A stretch of 51,483 nucleotides of DNA, from assembly GCA_938038815.1 (NCBI GenBank), contig CALHTF010000067.1, positions 1 to 51,483 on the forward strand, given 5' to 3'. The position numbers and the translations under genes were made by a program. Positions within the stretch are counted from its first letter, which is position 1; every line of letters starts with the position of its first letter. The stretch is from an uncultured Acidimicrobiales bacterium (GTDB lineage Bacteria > Actinomycetota > Acidimicrobiia > Acidimicrobiales > SHLQ01). Under the pieces are notes generated by a model that saw nothing but the letters and a program-made list of their open reading frames with translations, was not told where the DNA came from and ran no database searches. Shown piece after piece: positions 32,728 to 42,360 of this stretch.

Positions 32728-34034
32728 GTAGCTTCCAGATGATCGGCATCGTGGCGGTCGTGGTGTTCTTCCTCGCCGCCGCTGTTCTGGCGGCCGCCGA
32801 AACCAGCCTGACCAGCGTCACCCGAGCCCGAGCCTCGGCCCTTCGAGAAGAGGAGCGCAAAGGGGCCGAAACCCTCGAGTCGTTGCTCACCAACCGCGAA
32901 CGAGTGTTGTCGCCGGTGCTGCTACTGGTGCTGGCGTTCCAGCTCGGTGCCGCCACGATCATCGGCGGTTTGGTGCAAACCTGGTGGGGGTCGAACTGGA
33001 TCCCGCTCGCCCTCGCCGTCGAGATCATCGCCTTTTTTGTGCTGGCCGAAGCGGTCCCCAAAGCGTGGGCGTTGCAGAACTCGAGCCGAGCCGCCCTGGC
33101 GATTGCGCCGCTGGTGAGTGCGCTATTGCGGTTCCCGCCGCTGCGGTGGATCACCAGTGCCTTGCTTGCCATCGCCGCGTTGTTGCTGCCGAAGCAGACT
33201 GGTCGGGCTTCGGTGGTGGCCAGCGACGACGAACTGCTGGCCTTCGCCAACGCAGCGGTTGAATCCGACGTGATCGACGCGTCCGAGCATCGGCTCATCG
33301 AATCGGTCATCGACCTGGGCGACACGCTGGCCCGCGAAGTTATGGTGCCCCGCCCCGACATGGTGACCGTCAGCGCCGATACTTCGGTCAGCGAGGCCAT
33401 CGGCGTAGCGATCAACAACGGCTTTAGCCGGGTGCCGATCTGCGGCGAAGGGGTCGACGACATCGTCGGCACGGTGCACGTGAAGTCGCTGGTCCGTATT
33501 GAGCGGGCTGGCGACGGCGCGGCGCCGGTTGGCGAGCACCTGAGCGCGCCGCACTTTGTTCCCGAAACCAAACAGGCCGACGTGTTGTTGCGCGAGATGC
33601 GCCGCAACCGGGTGCTGCTGGCGATCGTGGTCGACGAGTACGGCGGCACCGCCGGACTCATCACCCTCGAGGATTTGCTGGAAGAACTGGTGGGCGAAAT
33701 CGTCGACGAATTCGACGTTGAGGCGCCTCTGTTCGAAACGTTCCGCGGCGGGGTGCGGGTGCACGGCCGGATGCCGGTCGACGAACTCAACGATCTCATC
33801 GAAGGAGAGCTGCCGGTGGGCGACTGGGACACCGTCGGCGGACTGATCTTTAACTCGCTCGGCCACGTACCCTCGGTCGGTGAGTCCCTGGAGGTCTCGG
33901 GCCTCCACCTGGTGGTCGAAGCGGTGAGCGACCGACGTATCACCAGTGTTCGCATTCGCGAGCTCAGTGGAAAACGTCTCGACCTCGAGGCAGAAAAGGC
34001 CGATCTGGCCGACAAGGGCGAGAGGGCCGAATGA
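32724..34034 (+). CDS. CNNM/CorC-HlyC family membrane protein with CBS pair
   Basis: 436 residues from a GTG overlapping the ybeY stop. The N-terminal CNNM membrane domain (about 1-165, three to four helices) keeps AEAVPKAWALQN. A CBS pair spans about 190-335 (MVPRPDMVTVSADTS; LLAIVVDEYGGTAGLITLEDLLEELVGEI, family run), and a CorC_HlyC domain covers about 345-420. Relatives export Mg2+ or Co2+. Its position between ybeY and era is conserved in Actinobacteria. Confidence 0.92.
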   Translation: MSSFQMIGIVAVVVFFLAAAVLAAAETSLTSVTRARASALREEERKGAETLESLLTNRERVLSPVLLLVLAFQLGAATIIGGLVQTWWGSNWIPLALAVEIIAFFVLAEAVPKAWALQNSSRAALAIAPLVSALLRFPPLRWITSALLAIAALLLPKQTGRASVVASDDELLAFANAAVESDVIDASEHRLIESVIDLGDTLAREVMVPRPDMVTVSADTSVSEAIGVAINNGFSRVPICGEGVDDIVGTVHVKSLVRIERAGDGAAPVGEHLSAPHFVPETKQADVLLREMRRNRVLLAIVVDEYGGTAGLITLEDLLEELVGEIVDEFDVEAPLFETFRGGVRVHGRMPVDELNDLIEGELPVGDWDTVGGLIFNSLGHVPSVGESLEVSGLHLVVEAVSDRRITSVRIRELSGKRLDLEAEKADLADKGERAE

Positions 34035-34876
34035 GTATTACCCGTTCAGGATTTGTGACGTTGATCGGTCGGCCCAACGTCGGCAAGTCCACGTTGGTGA
34101 ACCGGATCGTCGGCTCGAAGATCTCGATCGTGTCCGACAAGCCCCAAACGACCCGCCGCCAGATTCGTGGCGTGTTCAACAAAGACGACACCCAGCTGGT
34201 GTTTATCGACACACCCGGCATCCACAAACCCAAGAGCACCCTCGGCGAACGGCTCAACACCACGGCCTCGAACTCGATCGGCGATGTCGATGTGGTGTGC
34301 CTGGTGCTCGAAGCCAACGCATCGATCGGCCCCGGCGACAAGTTCATCGCCGAAAAGGCCCCCAAAGACGCCATCGTCGTGCTCAACAAGTGCGACTGGG
34401 CCAAACCAAAGCAGATCCTCTCGCAGCTACAAGCGGCGAGCGAACTCGGCTTTAGCGAGTACTTCCCGGTTTCGGCTCGAACGGGGGAGGGGGTCGACGT
34501 GTTGGTCGATCACCTGCTGTCGCTGATGCCGGAAGGGCCGCAGTTCTACCCCGACGACATGATCAGCGACCTGCCCGACGCTCTGTGGGTTGCCGAACTG
34601 GTGCGCGAGCAGCTCAACCATCGCATGCGCGAAGAGCTGCCGCACTCGATCGCCACCCGGGTCACCGAATGGGAGTGGCCCCGGATTCGGGTCGAGATCC
34701 TGGTCGAACGCGACAGCCAAAAGGGCATGGTTATCGGCAAGGGCGGGTCGATCCTCAAAGAGGTCGGCACGGCAGTGCGCAAACAGTTGGTCGACGGCGT
34801 GTTTCTCGAACTGGTCGTAAACGTCGACAAGAACTGGCAGAGCACCCCCGAGGCGCTCGAACGCCTCGATCTATAG
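34031..34876 (+). CDS. era: GTPase Era
   Basis: 281 residues from an ATG overlapping the corC stop by 4 bases. Motifs are G1 GRPNVGKST, G2 region TTRRQIRGV, G3 DTPGIHKP and G4 NKCD. The C-terminal KH domain has KGMVIGKGGSILKEVG, which binds the 3' end of 16S rRNA. Needed for 30S assembly, which fits the YbeY neighbour. Its last 6 bases overlap the end of the opposing kinase gene. Confidence 0.96.
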   Translation: MSITRSGFVTLIGRPNVGKSTLVNRIVGSKISIVSDKPQTTRRQIRGVFNKDDTQLVFIDTPGIHKPKSTLGERLNTTASNSIGDVDVVCLVLEANASIGPGDKFIAEKAPKDAIVVLNKCDWAKPKQILSQLQAASELGFSEYFPVSARTGEGVDVLVDHLLSLMPEGPQFYPDDMISDLPDALWVAELVREQLNHRMREELPHSIATRVTEWEWPRIRVEILVERDSQKGMVIGKGGSILKEVGTAVRKQLVDGVFLELVVNVDKNWQSTPEALERLDL

Positions 34877-36136
34877 GTTCTTCGCCGCCCGCTCGAGTTC
34901 GTCCTTGGCGCACGGCAAGAACAACCGAAACGTCGCTCCGGTCGAGTCGGTGTCCGACGGGGCGAGTTCGATCGCGCCACCGTGGCGGTCGACGATTCGT
35001 TTACACACTGCAAGTCCAATGCCCGAACCGTCGTACTCGTCGCGGCCGTGCAGCCGCTGGAACGCGGTGAAGATCTTCTCGGCGTGCTCGTCGTCGATAC
35101 CGATGCCGTTGTCGCTCACCGAAATCAGCGCAAAGGTCTGGTCGGTCGAGCCGGACAAGATCCTCGGAAGTTCGGAGCTGTGCGCCGCCCGGGCCGAGAT
35201 CTTGATGTGGGGTTTGGTTTCGGGGTCGACGAACTTCAGGGCATTGCCGACGAGGTTCTGGAAGAGCTGGCGCATCTGGGTAGCGTCGGCAGCAACCGGC
35301 GGCAGCATCGACACGTCGATCGTGGCGCCGGCCTTCTCGATCGCCACCTCCAGGTCGGACAGAACATCGACCAGTACTTCGCTCAGCATGGTGGGCTCGA
35401 GCGCCTTGCCGGTGGTAGCTACGCGCGACACCGCCAGAAGGTCGGTGATGAGGGTTTGCATCCGAAAAGCCGCTCCGGTGATGCGGTTGAGGTAGTCGCG
35501 GTTCTTGTCGTCGAGCGTGGGGCCCAACTTCGATTCGAGGCGGCCGCTGAACGCAGTGATCTTGCGCAACGGCTCTTGCAGGTCGTGCGAAGCGACGTAG
35601 GCAAAGTCTTGGAGGTCACGGTTGCTTTCCGAGAGCCGGAAGTTCATCTCCTGAAGCTTGGCCCGGTTGCGGTGGTGCACGGTGACGTCGCGTCCGACCG
35701 AGGCGACTACCGAGAGCTTTCCGGTGTCGTCGAAGACCGGCTGAGTGAGCCAGTCGAACCATCGCTCCTCGCCGTCGGCGTCGATCATGGGGATCACCAC
35801 CATGAGCGGTTCGGCGGTCGTGCTGATTTGAGCGACCGTTTTTGCGAGCTCAGCGGTAGCGATTGCTTTCATGCCATCGGGCGCTAGTTCGAGGAAGTTC
35901 GTGCCCATCAAATCCTCAGCGATGCGACTGTGGAAAGCCGCATAGGACTGGTTCACATAGCGAAGTAGACCGTCGGGCTCGAACAAACAGACCAGGTCGC
36001 TCTGATGCTCGACCAGCGAACGGAATAAGCCGGCGAAGCTGTCGGTCGAGTTCCACGTCGTCGGCCACGTCGCCGGAACCGGCCTGTGGATTTTGGCAGT
36101 CTGCGACGTAGCGACTACGCCGAGGCGACTATCCAT
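34871..36136 (-). CDS. PAS-domain sensor histidine kinase (phytochrome-kinase type)
   Basis: 421 residues from the ATG with GGGAAG 5 bases upstream; a TTG 8 codons earlier is less likely. No membrane helix, so cytoplasmic. An N-terminal PAS domain (about 30-145: LVCLFEPDGLLRYVNQSYAAF; PAC end SVVASVGRDVTVHHR) leads into a short coiled coil. The H box is YVASHDLQEPLRK (His184). The HATPase domain follows, with N box LVGNALKF, G1 DNGIGID and G2 DGSGIGLAVCKRIVDRHGG. Orphan: no response regulator is in the window. The signal is unknown. Confidence 0.9.
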   Translation of the reverse strand: MDSRLGVVATSQTAKIHRPVPATWPTTWNSTDSFAGLFRSLVEHQSDLVCLFEPDGLLRYVNQSYAAFHSRIAEDLMGTNFLELAPDGMKAIATAELAKTVAQISTTAEPLMVVIPMIDADGEERWFDWLTQPVFDDTGKLSVVASVGRDVTVHHRNRAKLQEMNFRLSESNRDLQDFAYVASHDLQEPLRKITAFSGRLESKLGPTLDDKNRDYLNRITGAAFRMQTLITDLLAVSRVATTGKALEPTMLSEVLVDVLSDLEVAIEKAGATIDVSMLPPVAADATQMRQLFQNLVGNALKFVDPETKPHIKISARAAHSSELPRILSGSTDQTFALISVSDNGIGIDDEHAEKIFTAFQRLHGRDEYDGSGIGLAVCKRIVDRHGGAIELAPSDTDSTGATFRLFLPCAKDELERAAKNL

Positions 36137-36224
36137 TGTCTTCCCGCATTTCCCCGCCAAGTGGTTGCTCTATTTCTTAGTTATCGGCGCGGGAGTTGTG
36201 TGGGTAAGTACCAATTTTGGGGTT

Positions 36225-38141
36225 CTACTGGTCTCGGATTTTGTTCAAAAGCGACACAACTTCGGCCTGATCCTTGGTACGGCGCATCGGGGGCAGTGCA
36301 TTGATCATTTCCCACCGGTACGCCCGCTTGGTTGCCAAACGCTGGTCGAGCACGGCTACTACCCCGATATCGGTGCTCGACCGGATGAGCCGACCGGCCC
36401 CCTGCGCCAACAGCGTGGTGGCGCGTGGCAGGTCGATAAGGCGGAAGGCGTTAGGGCCGGCGAGGTCGCGCCGGGCCTGCAGCACCGGGTCGTCGGGGCG
36501 AGGGAACGGCAGTTTGTCGATGACGACCAGCGACAACGACCGGCCCGGCACATCGATACCTTGCCAAAAACTCATCGTGGCGAGCAGGCACGACTCTTCG
36601 TCCTCGGCGAACTTCTCGAGCAGTGCCGGCTTTGGCAGGTCGCCCTGGGTGAACACCGCAAACGGCATTTGGCCTTCGAGAAATTCGGCGGCCTCGTTCA
36701 TTGCCCGGTAGCTGGTGAACAACGCAAGGGTTCGACCGCCAGCGGCCAGCATCAGCGCTTCGAGTTCGACCAGCATCGCCTCTCGATATGCCGGGTCGCG
36801 CGGTTCGGGCAACGAGGTTGGGCAGTACAGAACCGCTTGTTCCTCGTAGCCGAACGGGCTGCCGACATCGAGCGACTCGTGATTGGCGGCCGTGAGCCCA
36901 ATCCGTTCGGCCAACCCGTCGGGCAATGTCGCACTGGTGAGAATGGCGATGCGCTCGGCCCACAACGATTCGGTCAACAGCTTGCCAATATCGACCGGCG
37001 TGACCTTGAGGGCGGGGGAGGTGGGCGGGCCATCGACCCAGGCGACGAGTCCGCTCGAACTGCCCGGGTCGGTCATGATCAGGTCGATGTCTTCGATGAG
37101 CGCGGTCGCGGCCTGCATCGCCCGCTGTTTGCGAGCCTCGACCTCGAGTTTGGTTTTGCCGGTGAGCTTTTCGCCATCGACCCCTCGCAGGGCGTTCATA
37201 GCCTTCTCGGCGTAGCGCCGCCCGTCGTCGAGCACGGTGAGCAGATCGTCGGGCAGGCCTTCGGCGAGTCGTTCACCCACGATCGGTTCGAGTTCGGCCG
37301 TGAGTTCCTCGCCCGCTCCGTACATGCTGGTGAGCAAGTCGTCGTCGGCGAGCACCGCCGAGCAGTTGCGGGCCAGGTTCACGAAGCGTCCGCCGCTGAT
37401 CTCCCAGCTAAAGGTCGACGACATGATGTCCTCGATCTGGTGGGCCTCATCGAGGACCACCACTTCGTGGTCGCCCAAGATTGCGCCCTCCGATGCCAGG
37501 TCGATCCCGTACAGGTGCGTGTTGACCACCAGAACGTCGGCCGCCGCCGCCTCGTCGCGGGCCCGTTCGGCGAAGCAGTGGTCGCCTTGGGGGCATCGGT
37601 TGCGGCCCGGGCACTCGCGAGGCCCAACGCTCACCGCCGCCCAGGTGCGACCTTTGGGTTCGAAGTCGAGGGTGGCGCGGTCGCCAGTGCCCGAAGTTTC
37701 GGCCCACTCCCGAATGGCGTCGATCTCGTCGTTGTCGGCGCCTTCGGTCAACCCATCGAGGGCGAGTTGATCGTTGCCGGTATCGAGCTCGTCGAGTCGT
37801 TGCTTACAGACATAGTTCGAGCGACCCTTGAGTACCGCCCACTCAAACGGGTGGCCGAGGTGCTCGGAAAGAAAGGGAAGGTCCTTCTCGGCCAGCTGAT
37901 CCTGGAGCGCCTTGGTGGCGGTGGCGATCACGGTCCGCTTGTTGCTCAAAATGATGGGCACCAGATAGGCGAGCGACTTACCGGTACCGGTACCGGCCTG
38001 GGCCAGCAGGTGCTGATCGGCCAGGATCGACTGGGTGACCGCCCGAGCCATTTCGATCTGGCCGTCGCGCGTTTCGCCGCCGCCCGGAAGTTCCTGGGTT
38101 ACGGCGCCCAGGGCGCGTTCGGTCGATTCGGCGAGAGACAT
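36225..38141 (-). CDS. dinG: ATP-dependent helicase, DinG/XPD family
   Basis: 638 residues. An SF2 helicase that unwinds DNA 5'-3'. Walker A is AGTGTGKSLAYL (about 48-59). The iron-sulfur cluster cysteines are in SNYVCKQR and ECPGRNRCPQGDHC (the usual four-Cys set). The DEAH box is VVVLDEAHQIEDIM, and the C-terminal motifs are ILTSATL, ALFTSYRAM, SFWQGIDVPG and QGAGRLIRS. Full length. It lies 88 bases downstream of the kinase start region on the same strand; that gap holds the kinase promoter. Confidence 0.94.
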   Translation of the reverse strand: MSLAESTERALGAVTQELPGGGETRDGQIEMARAVTQSILADQHLLAQAGTGTGKSLAYLVPIILSNKRTVIATATKALQDQLAEKDLPFLSEHLGHPFEWAVLKGRSNYVCKQRLDELDTGNDQLALDGLTEGADNDEIDAIREWAETSGTGDRATLDFEPKGRTWAAVSVGPRECPGRNRCPQGDHCFAERARDEAAAADVLVVNTHLYGIDLASEGAILGDHEVVVLDEAHQIEDIMSSTFSWEISGGRFVNLARNCSAVLADDDLLTSMYGAGEELTAELEPIVGERLAEGLPDDLLTVLDDGRRYAEKAMNALRGVDGEKLTGKTKLEVEARKQRAMQAATALIEDIDLIMTDPGSSSGLVAWVDGPPTSPALKVTPVDIGKLLTESLWAERIAILTSATLPDGLAERIGLTAANHESLDVGSPFGYEEQAVLYCPTSLPEPRDPAYREAMLVELEALMLAAGGRTLALFTSYRAMNEAAEFLEGQMPFAVFTQGDLPKPALLEKFAEDEESCLLATMSFWQGIDVPGRSLSLVVIDKLPFPRPDDPVLQARRDLAGPNAFRLIDLPRATTLLAQGAGRLIRSSTDIGVVAVLDQRLATKRAYRWEMINALPPMRRTKDQAEVVSLLNKIRDQ

Positions 38142-38197
38142 GGGTTGGCCACCTTAGATCGGACAACCGGTCTCGCTGTGCGGCTAAAGCAAAAACC

Positions 38198-38380
38198 TCA
38201 GGCGGCCAACAAGATGACAACCGCCACGAGGGCAAAGATCGCGATCCCAACCGCGGCCAGCACCACACCCATCTTGCGGCCCCGCCGCATGTAGTTCTGG
38301 CGGTGCAGCTCATTCCAGTCGGTGGCGGCTTGCTCGGCGCCCGGCTGATCCTCGCTGGCTGAATGCTCGCTGTCTTGCAC
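38198..38380 (-). CDS. Small single-helix membrane protein
   Basis: 60 residues from GTG: an acidic N-terminus (QDSEHSASEDQPGAEQAATD), WNELHRQNYMRRGRKM, then one C-terminal membrane helix (GVVLAAVGIAIFALVAVVILLAA as core). Type II tail-anchored topology with the N-terminus inside is likely. It precedes dinG by 56 bases on the same strand and diverges from uppS. Function unknown; such peptides are commonly missed in annotation. Confidence 0.6.
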   Translation of the reverse strand: MQDSEHSASEDQPGAEQAATDWNELHRQNYMRRGRKMGVVLAAVGIAIFALVAVVILLAA

Positions 38381-38489
38381 GGCTCTAGTTTGGCCCAGAA
38401 CCAGCAAGAAGATGTGGGTTGTGTACAGACATCGCGTAACTTGTGGTTCGGTGGTCCGAACCGGCGCTGCGAAGCGGTAGTTTGCAGGG

Positions 38490-39221
38490 GTGACAAGTTC
38501 TTTGCTCGATTCGCTCGACCCCAAACGGATTCCGACCCACGTGGCCTGCGTGATGGACGGCAACGGCCGCTGGGCAACCCGCCGCGGTCTGAAGCGAACC
38601 GAAGGCCACGCCGCGGGCGAAGAAGCACTTTTCGACGCCGTTGAGGGGGCCCTCGAACTCGGTGTCGAATGGCTCACGGTGTACGCCTTCTCCACCGAGA
38701 ACTGGAAACGCCCGGCCGACGAGGTCAAGTTCCTCATGTGGTTTAACGAGTCGATCCTGGTGAACCGCCGCGACGAACTCAACGAAAAGGGCGTCCGGAT
38801 CCGGTTCTCGGGTCGACGAGGCTGGCGGGTACCCAAGCGACTGCAACGCCACATCGACGAGTCGACTGAGCTCACCAAGAACAACCGCAAGCTCACCCTC
38901 ACCATCGCCTTCAACTACGGCGGACGAGCCGAAATCGTCGACGCGGTGCGACAGATTGCGGCCAGCGACATTGCGCCCGAGAAGATCACCGAAAAGACCA
39001 TCGCCAAGCACCTGTACTACCCCGACATGCCCGACCCCGATCTAATGGTTCGGACCTCGGGCGAGTTCCGGATCTCCAACTTCTTGTTGTGGGAGCTTGC
39101 CTACAGCGAACTGGTTTTCACCGATGTGCTGTGGCCCGACTTCCGGCGCGAACACCTCGCGGCGGCGATTCAAGAGTTCCAAGAACGCGAACGCCGCTTC
39201 GGTGGGCTTGAGGATGACTAG
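38490..39221 (+). CDS. uppS: Isoprenyl (undecaprenyl/decaprenyl) diphosphate synthase
   Basis: 243 residues. A cis-prenyltransferase that makes the lipid carrier for peptidoglycan. Motifs are CVMDGNGRWATRRGLKR (catalytic Asp), EGHAAG, YAFSTENWKRP and the C-terminal RTSGEFRISNFLLWELAYSE. GTG start with AGG very close, so the leader is short. It is followed 3 bases later by recO, a common actinobacterial pairing. The final product length cannot be predicted from sequence. Confidence 0.93.
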   Translation: MTSSLLDSLDPKRIPTHVACVMDGNGRWATRRGLKRTEGHAAGEEALFDAVEGALELGVEWLTVYAFSTENWKRPADEVKFLMWFNESILVNRRDELNEKGVRIRFSGRRGWRVPKRLQRHIDESTELTKNNRKLTLTIAFNYGGRAEIVDAVRQIAASDIAPEKITEKTIAKHLYYPDMPDPDLMVRTSGEFRISNFLLWELAYSELVFTDVLWPDFRREHLAAAIQEFQERERRFGGLEDD

Positions 39222-39224
39222 CTA

Positions 39225-39968
39225 GTGGCGCTCTACCGCGCCGAAGGTGTGGTGCTGCGGCGCTGGAAGCTCGGCGAGGCCGACCGGATCATCGTCTTCG
39301 CGTCGCCCGAACACGGCCAGATCCGCGCCGTGGCCCGCGGGGTACGCAAAACCAAGGCCAAGCTGGCGGGCAAACTCGATCCGCCGGCCCATGTGGCGCT
39401 TCAGCTGTATGAAACCCGTGGCGATCTCGACATCGTTACCCAAGTCGAGACCATCGAACGATACGACGGGATCCGCGACAACTTCAACAAGCTCGTGCGG
39501 TGTATGGCGATGCTCGAAACGGTCGAGCAGACCATGCGCGAACGCGAGAACGATCCCGAGTTGTTCACCTTGTTGGTTCGGGCCCTCGGCACGCTGTCGG
39601 ATCGGCCCGAAGAACAAAGCCCTATGGTGATGGCCGGGTTCCTCGTGAAGCTGCTGGCTCACGAAGGCCTCGAGCCAATCACCGAAGCGTGCGCCGAATG
39701 CTTCGAGACCACCAACCTGGTGGCCGGGATGGCGTTCTCGATCGGCGACGGGGGAGTGCTGTGCACCGAGTGCCGCCGCGGGCGCGGCGCCACGATAACC
39801 CCCGACGGGCTCGCCGTGTTGCAGATGATGCTCGGCGGCCACCTCGGCCGGGCGCTTGCCCTACCGCAGTCGCCGGCCACCAACGAAGTCGATCACCTTG
39901 CGGTGCAGATGGTCGAGTATCACATCGAGCGACGGCTCAAGTCGCTCGTGGTGTTAGGTCAGACCTAG
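39225..39968 (+). CDS. recO: DNA repair protein RecO
   Basis: 247 residues from GTG. An N-terminal OB fold (ALYRAEGVVLRRWKLGEADRI; GKLDPPAHVALQLYE) precedes a helical domain with a zinc site (CAECFETTN, then CTECRRGRGA: four Cys). It promotes RecA loading on gapped DNA with RecR. Slightly shorter C-terminus than in E. coli, usual for Actinobacteria. Ends 7 bases before the opposing RDD gene stop. Confidence 0.92.
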   Translation: MALYRAEGVVLRRWKLGEADRIIVFASPEHGQIRAVARGVRKTKAKLAGKLDPPAHVALQLYETRGDLDIVTQVETIERYDGIRDNFNKLVRCMAMLETVEQTMRERENDPELFTLLVRALGTLSDRPEEQSPMVMAGFLVKLLAHEGLEPITEACAECFETTNLVAGMAFSIGDGGVLCTECRRGRGATITPDGLAVLQMMLGGHLGRALALPQSPATNEVDHLAVQMVEYHIERRLKSLVVLGQT

Positions 39969-39975
39969 CTGCGGA

Positions 39976-42360
39976 TCAGGTGCGGATTGGGATCCAGCGG
40001 CCTGCGGCCTGGTCCCACTGCATCCAGGCTTGAAGCACCGGGTCGTATTGGATGTAGGTATCGCGCGCTTCGTCCCACTGCGGGCCACCAGCGGCGGCCG
40101 GCTGGGCGGCTTGGGCCGGCTGGGCGGGTTCGGCTGGTTGCGCAGGCTGGGCCTCGGCGGCGGGCGCCGACTGCTGGGCCTGGGCGGCAGCCGCTGCTTG
40201 AGCTTGGGCCTGGCGTTCGGCTTCGGCCTGGGCAGCGGCCTCGCGTTGGGCTTGCGCTTCGGCTTCGACAGCAGCTTGCGCCTCGGCCTCGCGTTGGGCT
40301 TGAGCTGCGGCTTCGGCTTCGGCCTGGCGTTGGGCTTCGGCGGCTGCTTCGGCTTCGGCGGCCGCTCGGGCTGCCTCTTGCTCTTGCGCTCGGATCATTT
40401 CATCGTGCTCGCGTTGGGCCTGTGCTTCGGCGGCGGCCTGTTCGGCCCGGGCTGCTTCGAGCGCGGCGTCGGCTTCGGCCTGGGCGGCTTCAGCTTCGGC
40501 TCGTGCCTGGGCCTCAGCCGCTTGGCGGGCTCGCTCGGCGTCGAGTTCGGCTTGGCCAGGGCTGTCGGCGTTAAACATCGATGCCCCGCCAAGTGCGGCG
40601 GCCGCGCCGGCTGCGGCAACCTCGGCATTGCCGGATCCCTCGGCGGCATCGGCGACGCTGGGCACATCGGGCACCTCTGGCGGGTCGGTAACCGGGGTAC
40701 TGAACAGTCCCTGGCTCGAGTCCGACGCGACAAACGGATCGGCCGCCGGGTTGGAGGTGTCGATGCCGTCGAAGGGATCGGGAGCCGGTGGGGTAGCGGC
40801 CGAACCAAACGGGTCGGTCGAGGTGTCGGCGGAGCCGAACGGATCGTCGGAAGGAGCAGCGTCGGCGAACGGATCGCTCGAAGCGAGCGGCGCAGCCGGT
40901 GCCGGTGGCACGTCGAGCACGGCCGGGGCTTCGGGGACGGGCGGCACATCGGGCATCGCTGGTACCTCGGGCACCTCTGGAGTCACCGCGTTGCCAAACG
41001 GGTCGACGTTCATGTCGAACGCCTCGGGCTCGGGCACCGGTTCGGGGGTTGGCGCAACCGGAACCGCGGCGACCTCAGCGGCCTGTTCGGCCGGGGAGCG
41101 GTTGTCGAGGATCTGGCCGAACGGGTCGTCGGATGCGGTGGGGTCGAACGCCGGGACCTCGGGTTGGGTCGGATCGAAATCGGCGACCGGGTTGGCGGCC
41201 GCTGGGGTGTCGAACGACGAGTCGCCAAAGCCGGGAGCGGTCGGGTCGAACGATTGGTCGGGGGGAGAAGCATCGAACCCGTCTTCGGAGAACACGTCGG
41301 TTTCGCGGGCGGTCGGGAATCCTTCAACCTGCGGCGGCGCAGGAACGTCGCCCGGTGCCGCATTGCTGAACAAGCCGCTGGGCGAAACCGGAGGTACTTC
41401 GGCGGTCGGCGGCGCAATGTCGGGAGCCGGCGCCGAGTCGAACCCGGTGGGTGCGGCAGGGGTGTCGAAGCTTGGGGGAGGTGGCGTCTCGAAACCAGCG
41501 GGCGCCGGAACATCGGCCACCGGTGCGCTGGGAGGGGCGGCCGCGGCCTCAACCGTTTCCCACGGGCTGGCCTGAGCAGTCGGCGCAGCAGCGACACCAA
41601 AGCCGCTCGCTGCCGGGGTCGCGAACTCGCCGAGTTCGGGTTCGACCGGAACGCCAAAGTCGTCGGGTACGTCTTCGGTGACGGTCGCCACCGGAGCAAC
41701 CGCCCGGCCAACCGCCTGGTTGCCCACCACCGAGGTCTTGGCGATTTGGTCGGTGATGCCGGCATGGTTCTTGCCAATCAGTGCAAGCATCAGGCTCAGG
41801 ACCGAACCGACGCCCATCGCCAGCAACGGGATGCTGAGCATGCGGTACAGGGCATCGGTGGTGAGTGCCTTGTCACGGGTGTAGAACGCAATGACGGCCG
41901 CAACCAGACCGAGCAGAACCAACGGGATGGCTCGGGGAATCATCCGGGCGATGCCAGCGATGCTGTAGTTCGAGGAGTTGACGGTGCGCAGGCCCATAAG
42001 CGCCTTGCCTGGGGTGGCGCCGGTGAGCCCCTGAAGCACCACGTGCATCAAGAACCAAACCAGAGCCGGCAGACCCAAAGCGGCCGCCAGGTTCGAGCGG
42101 TCGGCGAAGGTGGTCTGGGTATTGTCGGCACTCATGTAACAAATGCCTTTGACCTCTTCATTGCCCGTGCACACGTCGATGCTCTGGCCAATGACCTCAT
42201 CGGTGCCAGCGATCGGGAGCGACGCGGTCTCGACCACATCGACGTTTTGCTTCCACATGGCGTAGGCAAAGGCGGCGACGATGAGGGTATCGATAAGCCA
42301 AGCGACAATGCGGCGGGGGACGACGGCAGTAGGGTCAGTTACAGACTGAACTTCACTCAT
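39976..42360 (-). CDS. Large RDD-family membrane protein with disordered region, coiled coil and aromatic tail
   Basis: 794 residues from the ATG with GGAAG upstream; the frame stays open for 45 more codons without support. The N-terminal RDD domain (about 12-205) has three or four membrane helices (VPRRIVAWLIDTLIVAAFAYAM; GATPGKALMGLRTVNS; FYTRDKALTTDALYRMLSIP). A Pro/Ala/Asp-rich disordered region (about 235-575) has recurring DPFG/DPFA/DPFD units. Then comes a highly charged Ala/Glu/Gln/Arg-rich coiled coil (about 590-735). The conserved-looking end is QWDEARDTYIQYDPVLQ, then AWMQWDQAAGRWIPI. RDD proteins are usually ~200 residues and of uncertain transport role. The long cytoplasmic extension suggests a scaffold. 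Confidence 0.8.
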   Translation of the reverse strand: MSEVQSVTDPTAVVPRRIVAWLIDTLIVAAFAYAMWKQNVDVVETASLPIAGTDEVIGQSIDVCTGNEEVKGICYMSADNTQTTFADRSNLAAALGLPALVWFLMHVVLQGLTGATPGKALMGLRTVNSSNYSIAGIARMIPRAIPLVLLGLVAAVIAFYTRDKALTTDALYRMLSIPLLAMGVGSVLSLMLALIGKNHAGITDQIAKTSVVGNQAVGRAVAPVATVTEDVPDDFGVPVEPELGEFATPAASGFGVAAAPTAQASPWETVEAAAAPPSAPVADVPAPAGFETPPPPSFDTPAAPTGFDSAPAPDIAPPTAEVPPVSPSGLFSNAAPGDVPAPPQVEGFPTARETDVFSEDGFDASPPDQSFDPTAPGFGDSSFDTPAAANPVADFDPTQPEVPAFDPTASDDPFGQILDNRSPAEQAAEVAAVPVAPTPEPVPEPEAFDMNVDPFGNAVTPEVPEVPAMPDVPPVPEAPAVLDVPPAPAAPLASSDPFADAAPSDDPFGSADTSTDPFGSAATPPAPDPFDGIDTSNPAADPFVASDSSQGLFSTPVTDPPEVPDVPSVADAAEGSGNAEVAAAGAAAALGGASMFNADSPGQAELDAERARQAAEAQARAEAEAAQAEADAALEAARAEQAAAEAQAQREHDEMIRAQEQEAARAAAEAEAAAEAQRQAEAEAAAQAQREAEAQAAVEAEAQAQREAAAQAEAERQAQAQAAAAAQAQQSAPAAEAQPAQPAEPAQPAQAAQPAAAGGPQWDEARDTYIQYDPVLQAWMQWDQAAGRWIPIRT

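Noticed and set aside
36093..38294. 733-codon plus-strand frame across dinG
   Set aside because: Antisense to a full-length helicase with all motifs; no domain in the product.
39955..39967. TAGGTC-A-GACCTA palindrome at the end of recO as a regulatory site
   Set aside because: Only 13 bases and inside the coding end between convergent genes; no support beyond chance.
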